Shown in pieces: positions 29,166-39,287 of a stretch of DNA of 64,000 nucleotides. Where the stretch lies: NCBI RefSeq assembly GCF_002021815.1, contig NZ_CP019952.1:589001-653000 (forward strand), read 5' to 3'. The stretch is from Pseudomonas parafulva (GTDB lineage: Bacteria > Pseudomonadota > Gammaproteobacteria > Pseudomonadales > Pseudomonadaceae). The position numbers and the translations under genes are program-made. Below the pieces are notes generated by a model, which searched no databases, was not told the DNA's origin, and saw only the letters and a list, made by a program, of their open reading frames with translations. Numbering within the stretch: position 1 is the stretch's first letter; each line of letters starts with the position of its first letter.

Positions 29166-29633
29166 GTGCGTCTGCGCCTGATCGCGGTCGGCTCGCGCAT
29201 GCCGAAGTGGGTCGAGGAGGGCTGGCATGAGTATGTCAAGCGCCTGCCGGCCGAACTTTCGCTCGAGCTGGTGGAAATACCGCTGAACACACGCGGCAAG
29301 AATGCCGACGTCGCCCGCCTGATTCGCCAGGAGGGCGACGCCATGCTCAGCAAGGTGCAACCCGGCGAGCGCGTCGTGACCCTTGAGGTTCATGGCAAGC
29401 CGTGGAGCACCGAGCAGCTGGCAGGTGAGCTGGACCGCTGGCGCCTGGATGCGCGCACGGTGAATTTGATGGTGGGCGGGCCCGAAGGGCTTGCGCCGCA
29501 AGTGTGCGCCCGCGCCGATCAGCGCTGGTCCCTGTCGCCGCTGACCTTGCCGCACCCGCTGGTCAGGATACTCATCGGCGAGCAGGTCTACCGGGCCTGG
29601 ACGGTGTTGTCCGGCCATCCCTACCACAAATGA
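29166..29633 (+). CDS. rlmH: 23S rRNA pseudouridine-1915 N3-methyltransferase
   Basis: 155 residues, the exact family length, beginning with GTG ([15 protein letters not shown]). SPOUT-type methylase; [13 protein letters not shown] is the knotted SAM-binding loop and the C-terminus HPYHK is standard. The gene begins 10 bases after rsfS, its usual partner. Confidence 0.96.
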   Translation: MRLRLIAVGSRMPKWVEEGWHEYVKRLPAELSLELVEIPLNTRGKNADVARLIRQEGDAMLSKVQPGERVVTLEVHGKPWSTEQLAGELDRWRLDARTVNLMVGGPEGLAPQVCARADQRWSLSPLTLPHPLVRILIGEQVYRAWTVLSGHPYHK

Positions 29634-29649
29634 GCCTGTAAGCAGCCCG

Positions 29650-31539
29650 ATGTCGCAGCCGATCCGCCTCAAGGACCACGAAAAAGACGCCCGTCTGGTG
29701 CGCAACCGCGTCGTGGTCGGCGCCGTGGCGGTCATGCTGCTCATCTGCGTGCTGATTGCGCGGCTGTACTACCTGCAGATCATCCAGTACGACTACCACT
29801 CCACGCTGTCGGAGAACAACCGGGTGCACGTGCAGCCGATCCCGCCGACACGCGGGCTGATCTTCGACCGCAACGGGGTAGTGATCGCCGACAACCGGCC
29901 CAGCTTCAGCCTGTCCATGACCCGGGAGCGTGCCGGAGACTGGCAGCAGGTACTGGACAGCATCGTCGAGATACTGGAACTCACCCCAGACGACCGCGCG
30001 CTGTTCGAAAAGCGCATGCGCCAGGGGCGCAGGCCGTTCGAGCCGGTACCTATCCTGTTCGAACTCAACGAGGAACAGATCGCCCGTGTGGCGGTGAACC
30101 AGTTCCGCTTGCCAGGGGTGGAAGTGGTCGCCCAGCTGGTACGTCACTACCCACAGGGGGCGCATTTCGCGCATTCGGTGGGCTACGTCGGGCGTATCAA
30201 CGAGAAAGAGCTCAAAACCCTGGACCCTGTGAACTACAGCGGCACGCACCACATCGGCAAGACCGGCATCGAGCGGTTCTACGAGGCCACGCTGCACGGC
30301 CAGGTCGGCTACGAAGAAGTCGAGACCAACGCCCGCGGCCGTGTGCTCAGGGTGCTCAAGCGTACCGATCCCAAGCCTGGCAAGGACATCGTGCTGAGCC
30401 TGGACATCAAGTTGCAGGAAGCGGCCGAGGCCGCCCTGGCCGGGCGCCGTGGCGCGGTGGTTGCGCTTGACCCACGCACTGGTGAGGTGCTCGCCATGGT
30501 GAGCCAGCCCAGCTTCGACCCAAACCTGTTCGTCACTGGCATCAGCTTCAAGGCCTATGCCGAACTGCGTGATTCGATCGACAGGCCGCTGTTCAACCGC
30601 ATCCTGCGCGGCCTCTACCCGCCCGGCTCGACGATCAAGCCCGCCGTGGCGATCGCCGGCCTGGACAGCGGCGCGGTGACCCCGAGCAGCCGTGTGTTCG
30701 ACCCAGGGTACTACCAGCTGCCCAACTACGATCACAAATACCGTAACTGGAACCGCTCGGGTGACGGCTGGGTAGACCTGGATACCGCCATCATGCGTTC
30801 CAACGACACCTACTTCTACGACCTGGCCCACAAGATGGGCATCGACCGGTTGTCCAGCTATATGAACAAGTTCGGCATCGGCCAGCGGGTGTCGCTGGAC
30901 ATGTTCGAAGAGTCCGCAGGGTTGATGCCGTCGCGGGAATGGAAGCGGGCCACGCGCCGGCAGGCCTGGTTCCCGGGCGAAACCCTGATCCTGGGTATCG
31001 GCCAGGGCTACATGCAGGCCACGCCGCTGCAGCTTGCGCAGGCGACGGCGCTGATTGCCAACAAGGGTGTGTGGAATCGGCCGCACCTGGCCAAGACCAT
31101 CGAAGGGGAACCGCCGGTGGACGAAAACCCAATGCCGGACATCGTGCTGCGCGACAAGGCCGATTGGGCGCGCGTGACCCATGGCATGGAGCAGGTGATG
31201 CACGGCGCGCGCGGTACTGCCCGCAAGGCCGCCATCGGCGCCCAATACCGCATCGCCGGCAAAAGTGGTACCGCCCAGGTGGTGGCCATCAAGCAGGGCG
31301 AGAAGTACGACCGCAACAAACTTCAGGAGCGTCACCGCGACCATGCCTTGTTCGTGGCCTTCGCTCCGGCAGACGACCCCAAGATCGTGGTGTCGGTCAT
31401 GGTGGAGAACGGTGAGTCGGGTTCTGGGGTGGCTGCGCCAGTGGTGCGCCAGATCATGGATGCCTGGCTGCTGGACGAAAACGGCCGGCTCAAGCCTGAG
31501 CTTGCGCCGGCTACCGCTACTCAGGAGTCGCCGCTGTGA
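29650..31539 (+). CDS. mrdA: penicillin-binding protein 2
   Basis: 629 residues; the peptidoglycan transpeptidase of cell elongation, working with RodA. One N-terminal membrane helix (AVMLLICVLIARLYYLQII), a pedestal domain, then the transpeptidase with active-site motifs STIK (YPPGSTIKPA), SND (IMRSNDTYFY) and KSGT (IAGKSGTAQV). It overlaps rodA. Elongation proteins mrdA-rodA-mltB-rlpA-dacA follow in one direction. Confidence 0.97.
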   Translation: MSQPIRLKDHEKDARLVRNRVVVGAVAVMLLICVLIARLYYLQIIQYDYHSTLSENNRVHVQPIPPTRGLIFDRNGVVIADNRPSFSLSMTRERAGDWQQVLDSIVEILELTPDDRALFEKRMRQGRRPFEPVPILFELNEEQIARVAVNQFRLPGVEVVAQLVRHYPQGAHFAHSVGYVGRINEKELKTLDPVNYSGTHHIGKTGIERFYEATLHGQVGYEEVETNARGRVLRVLKRTDPKPGKDIVLSLDIKLQEAAEAALAGRRGAVVALDPRTGEVLAMVSQPSFDPNLFVTGISFKAYAELRDSIDRPLFNRILRGLYPPGSTIKPAVAIAGLDSGAVTPSSRVFDPGYYQLPNYDHKYRNWNRSGDGWVDLDTAIMRSNDTYFYDLAHKMGIDRLSSYMNKFGIGQRVSLDMFEESAGLMPSREWKRATRRQAWFPGETLILGIGQGYMQATPLQLAQATALIANKGVWNRPHLAKTIEGEPPVDENPMPDIVLRDKADWARVTHGMEQVMHGARGTARKAAIGAQYRIAGKSGTAQVVAIKQGEKYDRNKLQERHRDHALFVAFAPADDPKIVVSVMVENGESGSGVAAPVVRQIMDAWLLDENGRLKPELAPATATQESPL

Positions 31540-32681
31540 TGAACAATTTCGATCGCATGCTCTCCAGCGAGGATGTGATGCGTCGGCGCGCCAGCTTCCT
31601 GCAGCGCATCCACGTCGATGGTCCTTTGCTGATCATCCTCCTGACCCTGGCCGCAGGCAGCCTGTTCGTGCTGTATTCGGCCAGCGGCAAGAACTGGGAC
31701 CTGTTGCTCAAGCAGGCCACCTCGTTTGGCATCGGCCTGGTATCGATGTTCGTCATCGCCCAGCTCGAGCCACGGTTCATGGCGCGCTGGGTGCCACTGG
31801 CCTACCTCACCGGGGTGTTGCTGCTGGTGGTGGTGGACGTGATGGGCCACAACGCCATGGGTGCGACGCGCTGGATCAACATACCCGGGGTGATTCGCTT
31901 CCAGCCCTCCGAGTTCATGAAGATCATCATGCCGGCGACCATCGCCTGGTACCTGTCCAAGCGCACCCTGCCGCCGCACCTCAAGCATGTGGCCATCAGC
32001 CTGGTATTGATTGGCGTGCCGTTCATCCTGATCGTGCGCCAGCCGGACCTGGGTACGGCGTTGCTGATCCTGGCCTCCGGTGCCTTCGTCCTGTTCATGG
32101 GCGGCCTACGCTGGCGTTGGATTCTCAGCGTGCTGGCGGCCACGGTGCCGGTGGCGGTGGCCATGTGGTTCTTCGTGATGCACGACTACCAGAAGCAGCG
32201 GGTGCTGACCTTCCTCGATCCGGAGAGCGACCCGCTGGGTACGGGCTGGAACATCATCCAGTCCAAGGCAGCGATTGGTTCTGGCGGCGTGTTCGGCAAG
32301 GGGTGGCTGCTGGGCACCCAGTCGCACCTGGACTTTCTGCCTGAAAGCCACACCGACTTCATCATCGCCGTGCTGGGCGAGGAGTTCGGCCTGGTGGGCA
32401 TTTGCCTGTTGCTGATCGTCTACCTGCTGCTGATCGGCCGGGGCCTGATGATCACGGCGCAGGCACAGACATTGTTCGGCAAGCTGCTGGCAGGCAGCTT
32501 GACCATGACGTTCTTTGTATACGTGTTCGTCAATATCGGGATGGTAAGTGGCCTTTTGCCCGTCGTCGGCGTGCCGTTGCCCTTCATTAGCTATGGCGGA
32601 ACTTCATTGGTGACGCTGCTGTCAGCGTTTGGCGTTCTGATGTCGATCCACACGCATCGAAAGTGGATCGCACAGGTTTGA
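31539..32681 (+). CDS. rodA: peptidoglycan glycosyltransferase RodA
   Basis: 380-residue SEDS membrane protein, about ten helices, the glycan polymerase partner of PBP2. Seen: family loops ATRWINIPGVIRFQPSEFMK, RQPDLGTALLI, and the conserved PLPFISYGGTSL near the end. The ATG at 31539 shares a base with the mrdA stop; a GTG at 31536 is the alternative. Confidence 0.96.
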   Translation: MNNFDRMLSSEDVMRRRASFLQRIHVDGPLLIILLTLAAGSLFVLYSASGKNWDLLLKQATSFGIGLVSMFVIAQLEPRFMARWVPLAYLTGVLLLVVVDVMGHNAMGATRWINIPGVIRFQPSEFMKIIMPATIAWYLSKRTLPPHLKHVAISLVLIGVPFILIVRQPDLGTALLILASGAFVLFMGGLRWRWILSVLAATVPVAVAMWFFVMHDYQKQRVLTFLDPESDPLGTGWNIIQSKAAIGSGGVFGKGWLLGTQSHLDFLPESHTDFIIAVLGEEFGLVGICLLLIVYLLLIGRGLMITAQAQTLFGKLLAGSLTMTFFVYVFVNIGMVSGLLPVVGVPLPFISYGGTSLVTLLSAFGVLMSIHTHRKWIAQV

Positions 32682-32698
32682 ATAAGGTGAACAATTAC

Positions 32699-33709
32699 AT
32701 GCAAGCAGTGCGTAACTGGGCTACCCGTTGTGCGCCGTGGTTTGGTGCGGTGAGCCTGTTTGGCGCTGTACAGCTGGCCGAGGCTGGCGACTACGACAAC
32801 TCGCCCCAGGTGGCCGAATTCGTTGGCCAGATGAGCCGCGACCATGGTTTTGCCCCAGAACAACTGATGGGCGTGTTCCGTGAAGTGCAGCGCAAGCAGT
32901 CGATCCTCGATGCGATTTCGCGGCCCGCCGAACGGGTCAAGCCCTGGAAGGAATATCGCCCCATGTTCCTCACCGACGCGCGCATTGCGCGGGGCGTGGA
33001 CTTCTGGCGTCAGCACGAGGCCGTGCTGGCGCGGGCCGAGCAGGAATACGGGGTGCCGGCACAATACATCGTGTCGATCATTGGCGTTGAAACCTTTTTC
33101 GGGCGCAACACGGGCAACTTCCGGGTGCTTGACGCGTTGTCCACCCTGGGCTTCGATTATCCCCCCCGCGCCGAATTCTTCCGCAAGGAACTGCGTGAGT
33201 TCCTGCTGCTGGCCCGTGAAGAACAGCTCGATCCCCTGACCCTCAAGGGCTCCTATGCCGGGGCCATGGGGCTGCCGCAGTTCATGCCCAGCAGCTTTCG
33301 CAACTATGCCGTGGACTTCGACGGTGATGGGCACATCAACATCTGGACCAACCCCGATGATGCCATCGGCAGCGTGGCGAGCTACTTCAAGCGCCATGGC
33401 TGGATGGCCGGAGAGGAAGTGGTCAGCCGCGCAACCGTGCAGGGCGAGCGCGCCGATCAAGGCCTGACCACCGGTATCGAGCCGGCCAGCACGGTCGGAG
33501 AGTTGCGTGCCCTTGGCTGGTCGGTTCATGATTCGCTGCGCGATGATCTGCCCGTCACGGCCTTCCGCCTGGAGGGTGAGAACGGCCCCGAGTACTGGGT
33601 GGGGCTGAAGAATTTCTACGCGATCACTCGCTACAACCGCAGCGTGATGTATGCCATGGCGGTGCATCAGCTTGCGCAACAGCTGGTCCAAGCACGGGGC
33701 GTCAACTAA
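32699..33709 (+). CDS. mltB: membrane-bound lytic murein transglycosylase B
   Basis: 336 residues. The mature part has the catalytic Glu in SIIGVETFFGRNTGNFR and GAMGLPQFMPSSFRNYAVDF, the MltB/Slt35 fold. It cuts glycan strands during wall growth. The N-terminus (to about residue 28) looks like a signal peptide ending AEA; no lipobox cysteine is obvious, so it may be soluble in the periplasm. Start at ATG 32699, 17 bases after rodA; a GTG at 32663 is possible. Confidence 0.93.
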   Translation: MQAVRNWATRCAPWFGAVSLFGAVQLAEAGDYDNSPQVAEFVGQMSRDHGFAPEQLMGVFREVQRKQSILDAISRPAERVKPWKEYRPMFLTDARIARGVDFWRQHEAVLARAEQEYGVPAQYIVSIIGVETFFGRNTGNFRVLDALSTLGFDYPPRAEFFRKELREFLLLAREEQLDPLTLKGSYAGAMGLPQFMPSSFRNYAVDFDGDGHINIWTNPDDAIGSVASYFKRHGWMAGEEVVSRATVQGERADQGLTTGIEPASTVGELRALGWSVHDSLRDDLPVTAFRLEGENGPEYWVGLKNFYAITRYNRSVMYAMAVHQLAQQLVQARGVN

Positions 33710-34716
33710 TGCGCGCAATTTTCTCTACCACTTCCTTCAAACTGATCACCTGCGCAGCCATCGGCCTGGCATTGGTCAGTTGCTCCTCCAGCCGCCCGGC
33801 GCCCAAGAGTTCCAGCGGTGCGAGCGTGGTGCGCAGCCAGCCCGGCCTGGACATCAACCGTGCCCACAAGGACGGTGCGCCGTGGTGGGATGTGGACGTC
33901 AACAAGATCCCCGATGCCACGCCCACCCTGCACACCGGCAACTACAAGGCCAACCCCTACACCGTCCTGGGCAAGACCTACTACCCGATGCAGGATGCGC
34001 GCAACTACCGCGCCGAGGGCACGGCGTCGTGGTATGGCACCAAGTTCCATGGCCAGAACACCGCCAACGGCGAGCTGTACGACCTGTACGGCATGAGTGC
34101 CGCGCACAAGACACTGCCACTGCCCGCCTATGTGAAGGTGACTAACCTGGCTAACGGTCGCAGCGTTATCCTGCGGGTGAACGATCGCGGCCCGTTCTAT
34201 TCCGATCGCATCATCGACTTGTCGTACGCGGCGGCGAAGAAGCTGGGCTACGCCGAGATCGGCACTGCCCATGTACGCGTCGAAGGCATCGACCCCCAGC
34301 AGTGGTGGGCGCAACGTGGCCAGACGCCACCCATGGTGCTCAAGGAGCCCCAGGTGGCCCAGACCCAGGCGATCCCGGCCAGCTCCGGTCGGGTAGAGCA
34401 GTGGACGCCGCCGCCACAGCAGCATGCAGCACCGGTGGTGCCGGTGCAGGTGGGCGGCAACAACGTGCCTGCTGGCACTGGCGGCAGCTTCCTGCAAGTC
34501 GGCGCTTTCGCCAACCCGGATGCGGCCGAGCTGCTGCGCGCCAAGCTCAGCAGCATGGTCAGCGCACCGGTGTTCATCAGCTCGGTCGTGCGTAACCAGC
34601 AGACATTGCATCGTGTACGCCTGGGGCCGATCAACAGCCAGGGTGAAGTCCAGCAGGCGCAGAACAGCATTCGCCTGGCGAACCTAGGGCAGGCCAAGCT
34701 GGTCACAGCTGACTGA
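33709..34716 (+). CDS. rlpA: septal ring lytic transglycosylase RlpA
   Basis: 335-residue lipoprotein. Lipobox LVSCSS near residue 25, double-psi beta-barrel (EGTASWYGTKFHGQNTANGE; VNDRGPFYSDRIIDLSYAAA) and a C-terminal SPOR domain (FLQVGAFANPDAAELL) that binds denuded septal glycan. In Pseudomonas, RlpA cuts such glycan strands. It shares a base with mltB. Confidence 0.95.
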   Translation: MRAIFSTTSFKLITCAAIGLALVSCSSSRPAPKSSSGASVVRSQPGLDINRAHKDGAPWWDVDVNKIPDATPTLHTGNYKANPYTVLGKTYYPMQDARNYRAEGTASWYGTKFHGQNTANGELYDLYGMSAAHKTLPLPAYVKVTNLANGRSVILRVNDRGPFYSDRIIDLSYAAAKKLGYAEIGTAHVRVEGIDPQQWWAQRGQTPPMVLKEPQVAQTQAIPASSGRVEQWTPPPQQHAAPVVPVQVGGNNVPAGTGGSFLQVGAFANPDAAELLRAKLSSMVSAPVFISSVVRNQQTLHRVRLGPINSQGEVQQAQNSIRLANLGQAKLVTAD

Positions 34717-34983
34717 CCAGGCGTCCCGGCAGGATGACCGACCCCTCGCGCACGGTATGAACAGCCTGCGTGTGGGGTTCACCTACGGGCAAGCACGGTG
34801 CAATGTGGCGGTTTTGTCATGAATTGACAGGCTCAGCCATGTACAATGCCGGTTTTGCCCGCAGCGGCACCCTGTCGCACGTTGCCGGGCCAGGCCTCAG
34901 GCCAATAACTAGACTGACCGGTGCTGGGCCGTGTGCTTGCCCAGAAAACATCTCCAGACCATTAAGCGATTTTCGAGAGACGG

Positions 34984-36144
34984 ATGAACATCACCAACCT
35001 TGCCAAACGACTTTGCTTGCCCGTATTGCTCCTGCTCACTCCGGTAGCCTTCGCGGCCGAGCAGATGACGCCCGCGCCGCCTCAACTGGCAGCCAAGTCC
35101 TACGTACTCATGGACGCGTCCAGCGGCAACGTGCTGGTCGAGAACAACGGTGACGAGCGTCTGCCGCCAGCCAGCCTGACCAAGCTGATGACCGCCTACA
35201 TCGCCACGCTGGACATCCGCCGTGGCCAGATCGGCGAAAACGACCCGGTGACCGTCAGCGAAAACGCCTGGCGCACCGGCGGCTCGCGCATGTTCATCAA
35301 GGTGGGCAGCCAGGTGACCGTCAGCGACCTGCTGCACGGCATCATCATCCAGTCCGGCAACGATGCGTCCGTCGCCCTGTCCGAGCACATCGCCGGCAGC
35401 GAAGACGCGTTCGCCGACATGATGAACAAGACCGCTGCCGACCTGGGCATGACCAACAGTCACTTCATGAACCCCACCGGCCTGCCTAACCCGGAGCATT
35501 ATTCTTCTGCTCACGACATGGCGATCCTGGCCCGTGCGATCATCAATGTCGATCCGGCTCACTACGCCATCTATTCGCAGAAAGAGTTCTTCTGGAACAA
35601 CATCAAGCAGCCTAACCGCAACCTGCTCCTATGGCGTGACAAGACCGTGGACGGCCTGAAGACCGGCCACACCGAAGAGGCTGGCTACTGCATGGTGGCA
35701 TCGGCGGTACGTGACGGGCAGCGCCTGATCGCCGTGGTGTTCGGTACCAACAGCGAGCAGTCCCGTGCTGCCGAAACCCAGAAGCTGCTGACCTACGGTT
35801 TCCGCTTCTTCGAAACCCAGACCTTCTATCAGAAAGGCACCGAGCTGACCAAGGCGCCGGTCTGGAAAGGCGCCACCAGCGAAGTCAAGGCAGGCCTTGC
35901 CGAAGACCTGACCATGACCATGCCCAAGGGCCAGCTCAAGCGCCTGCAGGCTTCGATGACCATGAACCCGCAACTGACCGCACCCATTGCCAAGGGTGAC
36001 GTGATCGGCAAGGTTGAAGTCAAATTGGACGACAAAGTGGTTCACAGCGCCGACCTGATCGCCCTCGATGGCGTCGAGGAAGGTGGTTTCTTCCGCCGTA
36101 TGTGGGATAGCATCCGTCTATTCTTCTACGGGTTGTTCAACTGA
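34984..36144 (+). CDS. dacA: D-alanyl-D-alanine carboxypeptidase PBP5/6
   Basis: 386 residues. Signal peptide (to about AFA, residue 22), then the carboxypeptidase with SLTK, SGN and KTG (LKTGHTEEAG) motifs, and a C-terminal amphipathic anchor (RRMWDSIRLFFYGLFN). It trims pentapeptides. 267 bases upstream hold no gene. They contain TACAAT (34842-34847) and TTGACA (34824-34829), but the 12-base gap is too short for a normal promoter. Confidence 0.97.
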   Translation: MNITNLAKRLCLPVLLLLTPVAFAAEQMTPAPPQLAAKSYVLMDASSGNVLVENNGDERLPPASLTKLMTAYIATLDIRRGQIGENDPVTVSENAWRTGGSRMFIKVGSQVTVSDLLHGIIIQSGNDASVALSEHIAGSEDAFADMMNKTAADLGMTNSHFMNPTGLPNPEHYSSAHDMAILARAIINVDPAHYAIYSQKEFFWNNIKQPNRNLLLWRDKTVDGLKTGHTEEAGYCMVASAVRDGQRLIAVVFGTNSEQSRAAETQKLLTYGFRFFETQTFYQKGTELTKAPVWKGATSEVKAGLAEDLTMTMPKGQLKRLQASMTMNPQLTAPIAKGDVIGKVEVKLDDKVVHSADLIALDGVEEGGFFRRMWDSIRLFFYGLFN

Positions 36145-36157
36145 CACGTGACCTGCA

Positions 36158-36190
36158 CACCCCCGCGTGATCGCGGGGGTGTTGTTGTTG
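36158..36190 (+). terminator. terminator after dacA
   Basis: Perfect ten-pair stem CACCCCCGCG (36158-36167) with CGCGGGGGTG (36172-36181), TGAT loop, followed by TTGTTGTTG. It separates dacA from the DUF493-lipB-lipA genes. Confidence 0.8.
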
Positions 36191-36216
36191 CCACGGCTTG
36201 CGAGGCCGTTTCCGCC

Positions 36217-36492
36217 ATGAGCGAACCAGACGTCAAGTCTCATAAAATCGAATTTCCCTGTGCCGACTACCCGATCAAAGTCATTGGTGACACTGGTGTC
36301 GGCTTCAAGGACACCGTGATCGAAGTGCTCAGCAAATACGCCAAGGTCGATCTTTCCACGCTGGCCGAACGCCAGAGCAAGGAAGGCAAGTACACCACCG
36401 TGCAACTGCACATCGTGGCCGAAAGCGAAAACCAGCTCCACGACATCAACAGCGCCCTGCGTGCCACCGGCATCGTGAAAATGGTGCTGTGA
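36217..36492 (+). CDS. YbeD-like protein (DUF493)
   Basis: 91 residues, DUF493/YbeD family with a ferredoxin-like fold. Seen: [17 protein letters not shown] and [16 protein letters not shown]. Its conserved place is between dacA and lipB, as here. Function unknown. The start at 36217 (MSEPDVKS) is chosen because the upstream part overlaps the terminator. Confidence 0.92.
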   Translation: MSEPDVKSHKIEFPCADYPIKVIGDTGVGFKDTVIEVLSKYAKVDLSTLAERQSKEGKYTTVQLHIVAESENQLHDINSALRATGIVKMVL

Positions 36493-37139
36493 TGCCCGGC
36501 TGCCTCGGTGTCCGCGAACTTGGCCTGCAGCCCTATGAGCCGGTGCTCGAGGCCATGCGGCGTTTCACTGAGCAGCGCACTGCCGATACCCAGGATGAAG
36601 TCTGGCTGGTCGAACACCCGCCGGTCTTCACGCAAGGGCAGGCTGGCAAGGCCGAGCACCTGCTGGTGCCGGGCGATATCCCCGTGGTGCAGGCCGACCG
36701 TGGTGGCCAGGTGACCTATCATGGGCCAGGCCAGCTGGTGGCCTACCTGCTGCTGGATGTACGCCGCCTGGGCTTTGGCGTACGCGACCTGGTCAGCCGC
36801 ATCGAGCGCAGCCTGATCGCTTTGCTCGATGGCTACGCGGTGCAGGCCGCTGCCAAACCCGATGCACCCGGTGTGTATGTGGACGGCGCGAAGATCGCTT
36901 CGCTTGGCCTGCGTATCCGCAACGGCCGCTCCTTTCATGGCCTTGCCTTGAACGTGGACATGGACCTGGCGCCCTTTTGCCGAATCAACCCCTGCGGTTA
37001 TGCGGGGCTGGCGATGACCCAGCTGCGTGACCTGGCAGGCCCGATCGAACTCGACGAGGTCAGGACAAGGCTGCGCGAACAGCTGGTCAAGCACCTCGAC
37101 TACGCAGAGCAGACGACCCTCACGGGCGGAATCGACTGA
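36492..37139 (+). CDS. lipB: octanoyltransferase LipB
   Basis: 215 residues. Transfers octanoyl groups from acyl carrier protein to lipoyl domains. The active-site motif [18 protein letters not shown], the lysine in [11 protein letters not shown] and the cysteine in RINPCGYAG are present. ATG 36492 overlaps the preceding stop by one base, and lipA begins two bases after its stop codon. Confidence 0.96.
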   Translation: MPGCLGVRELGLQPYEPVLEAMRRFTEQRTADTQDEVWLVEHPPVFTQGQAGKAEHLLVPGDIPVVQADRGGQVTYHGPGQLVAYLLLDVRRLGFGVRDLVSRIERSLIALLDGYAVQAAAKPDAPGVYVDGAKIASLGLRIRNGRSFHGLALNVDMDLAPFCRINPCGYAGLAMTQLRDLAGPIELDEVRTRLREQLVKHLDYAEQTTLTGGID

Positions 37140-37141
37140 AT

Positions 37142-38158
37142 ATGACTACTGTGCAAGAAGCCGTGCCGAACCTGATCCCAACCCAGGACGCTACGCCGCG
37201 CTCCGCCCCCAAGAAGGTCGAAGCTGGGGTCAAGCTGCGAGGCGCCGACAAGGTCGCGCGCATCCCGGTCAAGATCATCCCCACTGACGAGCTGCCCAAG
37301 AAGCCTGACTGGATCCGTGTGCGTATCCCGGTCTCGCCCGAGGTAGACCGCATCAAGCAACTGCTGCGCAAGCACAAGCTGCACAGCGTCTGCGAGGAGG
37401 CCTCCTGCCCGAACCTGGGCGAGTGCTTCTCGGGCGGCACCGCCACCTTCATGATCATGGGCGACATCTGCACGCGCCGCTGCCCGTTCTGCGACGTGGG
37501 GCATGGCCGTCCCAAGCCGTTGGACGTGGACGAGCCGAAGAACCTTGCGGTGGCCATTGCCGACCTGCGCCTGAAGTACGTGGTCATCACCTCGGTTGAC
37601 CGTGATGATTTGCGCGATGGCGGCGCCCAGCATTTCGCCGACTGCATCCGCGAAATCCGCGCTTTGTCGCCAGGCGTGCAGCTTGAAACCCTGGTGCCGG
37701 ATTACCGGGGCCGTATGGACGTCGCGCTGGCGATCACGGCTCAGGAGCCGCCGGATGTGTTCAACCACAACCTCGAAACCGTGCCGCGTCTGTACAAGGC
37801 CGCTCGCCCGGGTTCGGACTACGACTGGTCGCTGGACCTGCTGCAGAAGTTCAAGCAGCTGGTACCGCATGTTCCTACCAAGTCTGGCCTGATGCTCGGG
37901 TTGGGCGAGACCGACGAAGAAGTGATCGAGGTCATGCACCGCATGCGCGAGCACGACATCGACATGCTCACCCTGGGTCAATACCTGCAGCCATCGCGCA
38001 GCCACTTGCCGGTACAGCGTTTCGTGCACCCTGACACCTTCGCCTGGTTCGCCGAGGAAGGCTACCGCATGGGCTTCAAGAACGTCGCTTCCGGCCCGCT
38101 GGTGCGCTCGTCCTACCATGCCGACCAGCAAGCGCACGAAGCCAAGATCAAACTCTGA
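37142..38158 (+). CDS. lipA: lipoyl synthase
   Basis: 338-residue radical-SAM enzyme that inserts sulfur into octanoyl chains. Auxiliary cluster cysteines [12 protein letters not shown] and the radical-SAM CxxxCxxC in [10 protein letters not shown] are visible, as is the C-terminal serine motif [12 protein letters not shown] typical terminator follows. Confidence 0.97.
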   Translation: MTTVQEAVPNLIPTQDATPRSAPKKVEAGVKLRGADKVARIPVKIIPTDELPKKPDWIRVRIPVSPEVDRIKQLLRKHKLHSVCEEASCPNLGECFSGGTATFMIMGDICTRRCPFCDVGHGRPKPLDVDEPKNLAVAIADLRLKYVVITSVDRDDLRDGGAQHFADCIREIRALSPGVQLETLVPDYRGRMDVALAITAQEPPDVFNHNLETVPRLYKAARPGSDYDWSLDLLQKFKQLVPHVPTKSGLMLGLGETDEEVIEVMHRMREHDIDMLTLGQYLQPSRSHLPVQRFVHPDTFAWFAEEGYRMGFKNVASGPLVRSSYHADQQAHEAKIKL

Positions 38159-38175
38159 TCTGACCGTAAAAAGAG

Positions 38176-38216
38176 AAATGCCGATGCGCCGCAAGGCCGC
38201 GTCGGCATTTTTTTTT
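38176..38216 (+). terminator. intrinsic terminator after lipA
   Basis: AAATGCCGA (38176-38184) pairs with TCGGCATTT (38202-38210) and further GC pairs inside, followed by an unbroken T-run to about 38216. Ends the DUF493-lipB-lipA unit. Confidence 0.92.
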
Positions 38217-38266
38217 CTACCAGCCAAGCCGTAAGCTGTTTGTGACAAGCCGTATGGAGTTGCCCG

Positions 38267-39205
38267 ATGAACTGCGTAGAACCTTCTGCCTTGCCACTGC
38301 GCAAGGCCATTGAGCCCGATGCCTGCTTTGCCGTGGTTGCCCCGGCAGGCCCGGCGCGTCTGGATGTGCACAAAGCGGCCCAGTGGTTCGCCGAGCGCGG
38401 CTACCGCTGCCGGGTCTATCCAGGTGCGACTCAGTCCGAGGGCTACCTGGCAGGCGCCGACGCGCAGCGGCTTCAGGATCTGCACGACGCCTTTCGGGAC
38501 CCGTCCATCGACGCGGTTCTGTGCATGCGTGGCGGCTACGGCAGCATGCGCCTGCTGGACAAGCTCGATTTCGAGCTGTTGCAACACCACCCCAAGCCTT
38601 TGATTGGCTACAGCGATATCACCGCCTTGCATGCGGCGCTCTACCGTCACACGAGGATGATCAGCTTCCACGGGGCCATGCTCAACGCCGACCTGCTGGG
38701 TGGCAAGCAGGCACCCACCGAATCGTCGCTGGTGGCGCAGTTGAGCGGGCAGGTGGCAGCCGGTGACCCGATCACGCACCCAGCGCAGTTCCCCTTGCAC
38801 ACGGTCTTCCCCGGCCGTGCCAGTGGCCCGCTGCTGGGTGGGAACTTGTCGATGCTGGGTGCGACCCTTGGGACCTTGGCAGAGCTGGATACCCAGGGCT
38901 GCATCCTGTTCATCGAAGACGTGAACGAGCCGTTGTACCGAGTCGATCGCCTGCTGACGCAGTTACGGCTAGCTGGCAAGCTAGAAGGCATCAGGGGTGT
39001 GCTGGTAGGGGACTTTGCTGGTATTACCGCGGCGGCGCTGGCACCGCTGCTGCGCGACACGTTCGGCCCTTTGGGCGTCCCTGTGCTGGCCGGATGGCGC
39101 AGTGGGCACTGTGACCCCAATATCTGCCTGCCGCTAGGTGCTCGAGTAACGCTGGACAGCGAGCGGCAGCGCCTGGTGCTGGAGCAGGCGCTGTTCCAGG
39201 CATGA
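38267..39205 (+). CDS. ldcA: LD-carboxypeptidase
   Basis: 312 residues, family S66. It removes the terminal D-alanine from tetrapeptides in murein recycling. The nucleophile Ser is in RGGYGSMRLL and the His in SGHCDPNICLPLG; FIEDVNEPLYRVDRLL gives the Glu. Signal sequence absent, so it is cytoplasmic. Confidence 0.94.
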   Translation: MNCVEPSALPLRKAIEPDACFAVVAPAGPARLDVHKAAQWFAERGYRCRVYPGATQSEGYLAGADAQRLQDLHDAFRDPSIDAVLCMRGGYGSMRLLDKLDFELLQHHPKPLIGYSDITALHAALYRHTRMISFHGAMLNADLLGGKQAPTESSLVAQLSGQVAAGDPITHPAQFPLHTVFPGRASGPLLGGNLSMLGATLGTLAELDTQGCILFIEDVNEPLYRVDRLLTQLRLAGKLEGIRGVLVGDFAGITAAALAPLLRDTFGPLGVPVLAGWRSGHCDPNICLPLGARVTLDSERQRLVLEQALFQA

Positions 39206-39223
39206 GCCTGGCGCCAAGGCCAC

Positions 39224-39251
39224 CCCAGGGTCACGGTTACCGTGCCCAGGG
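39224..39251. terminator. hairpin between convergent genes
   Basis: CCCAGGG (39224-39230) and CACGGT (39232-39237) pair with ACCGTG (39239-39244) and CCCAGGG (39245-39251), with one bulge and one mismatch. It sits between the convergent ldcA and lytic transglycosylase. No T-run, so termination is only a guess. Confidence 0.45.
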
Positions 39252-39287
39252 GGACCCGCATTGTTGCCAGTCAGCGAGAGCGTGTGG

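Noticed and set aside
29572..31344. 590-codon open frame on the minus strand
   Set aside because: Opposite mrdA, whose active-site motifs are intact; no recognisable protein in the antisense frame.
34824..34847. Promoter TTGACA/TACAAT upstream of dacA
   Set aside because: The hexamers are only 12 bases apart, too close for a sigma-70 promoter.
37100..38800. 566-codon open frame on the minus strand
   Set aside because: Opposite lipA and ldcA; antisense artefact.
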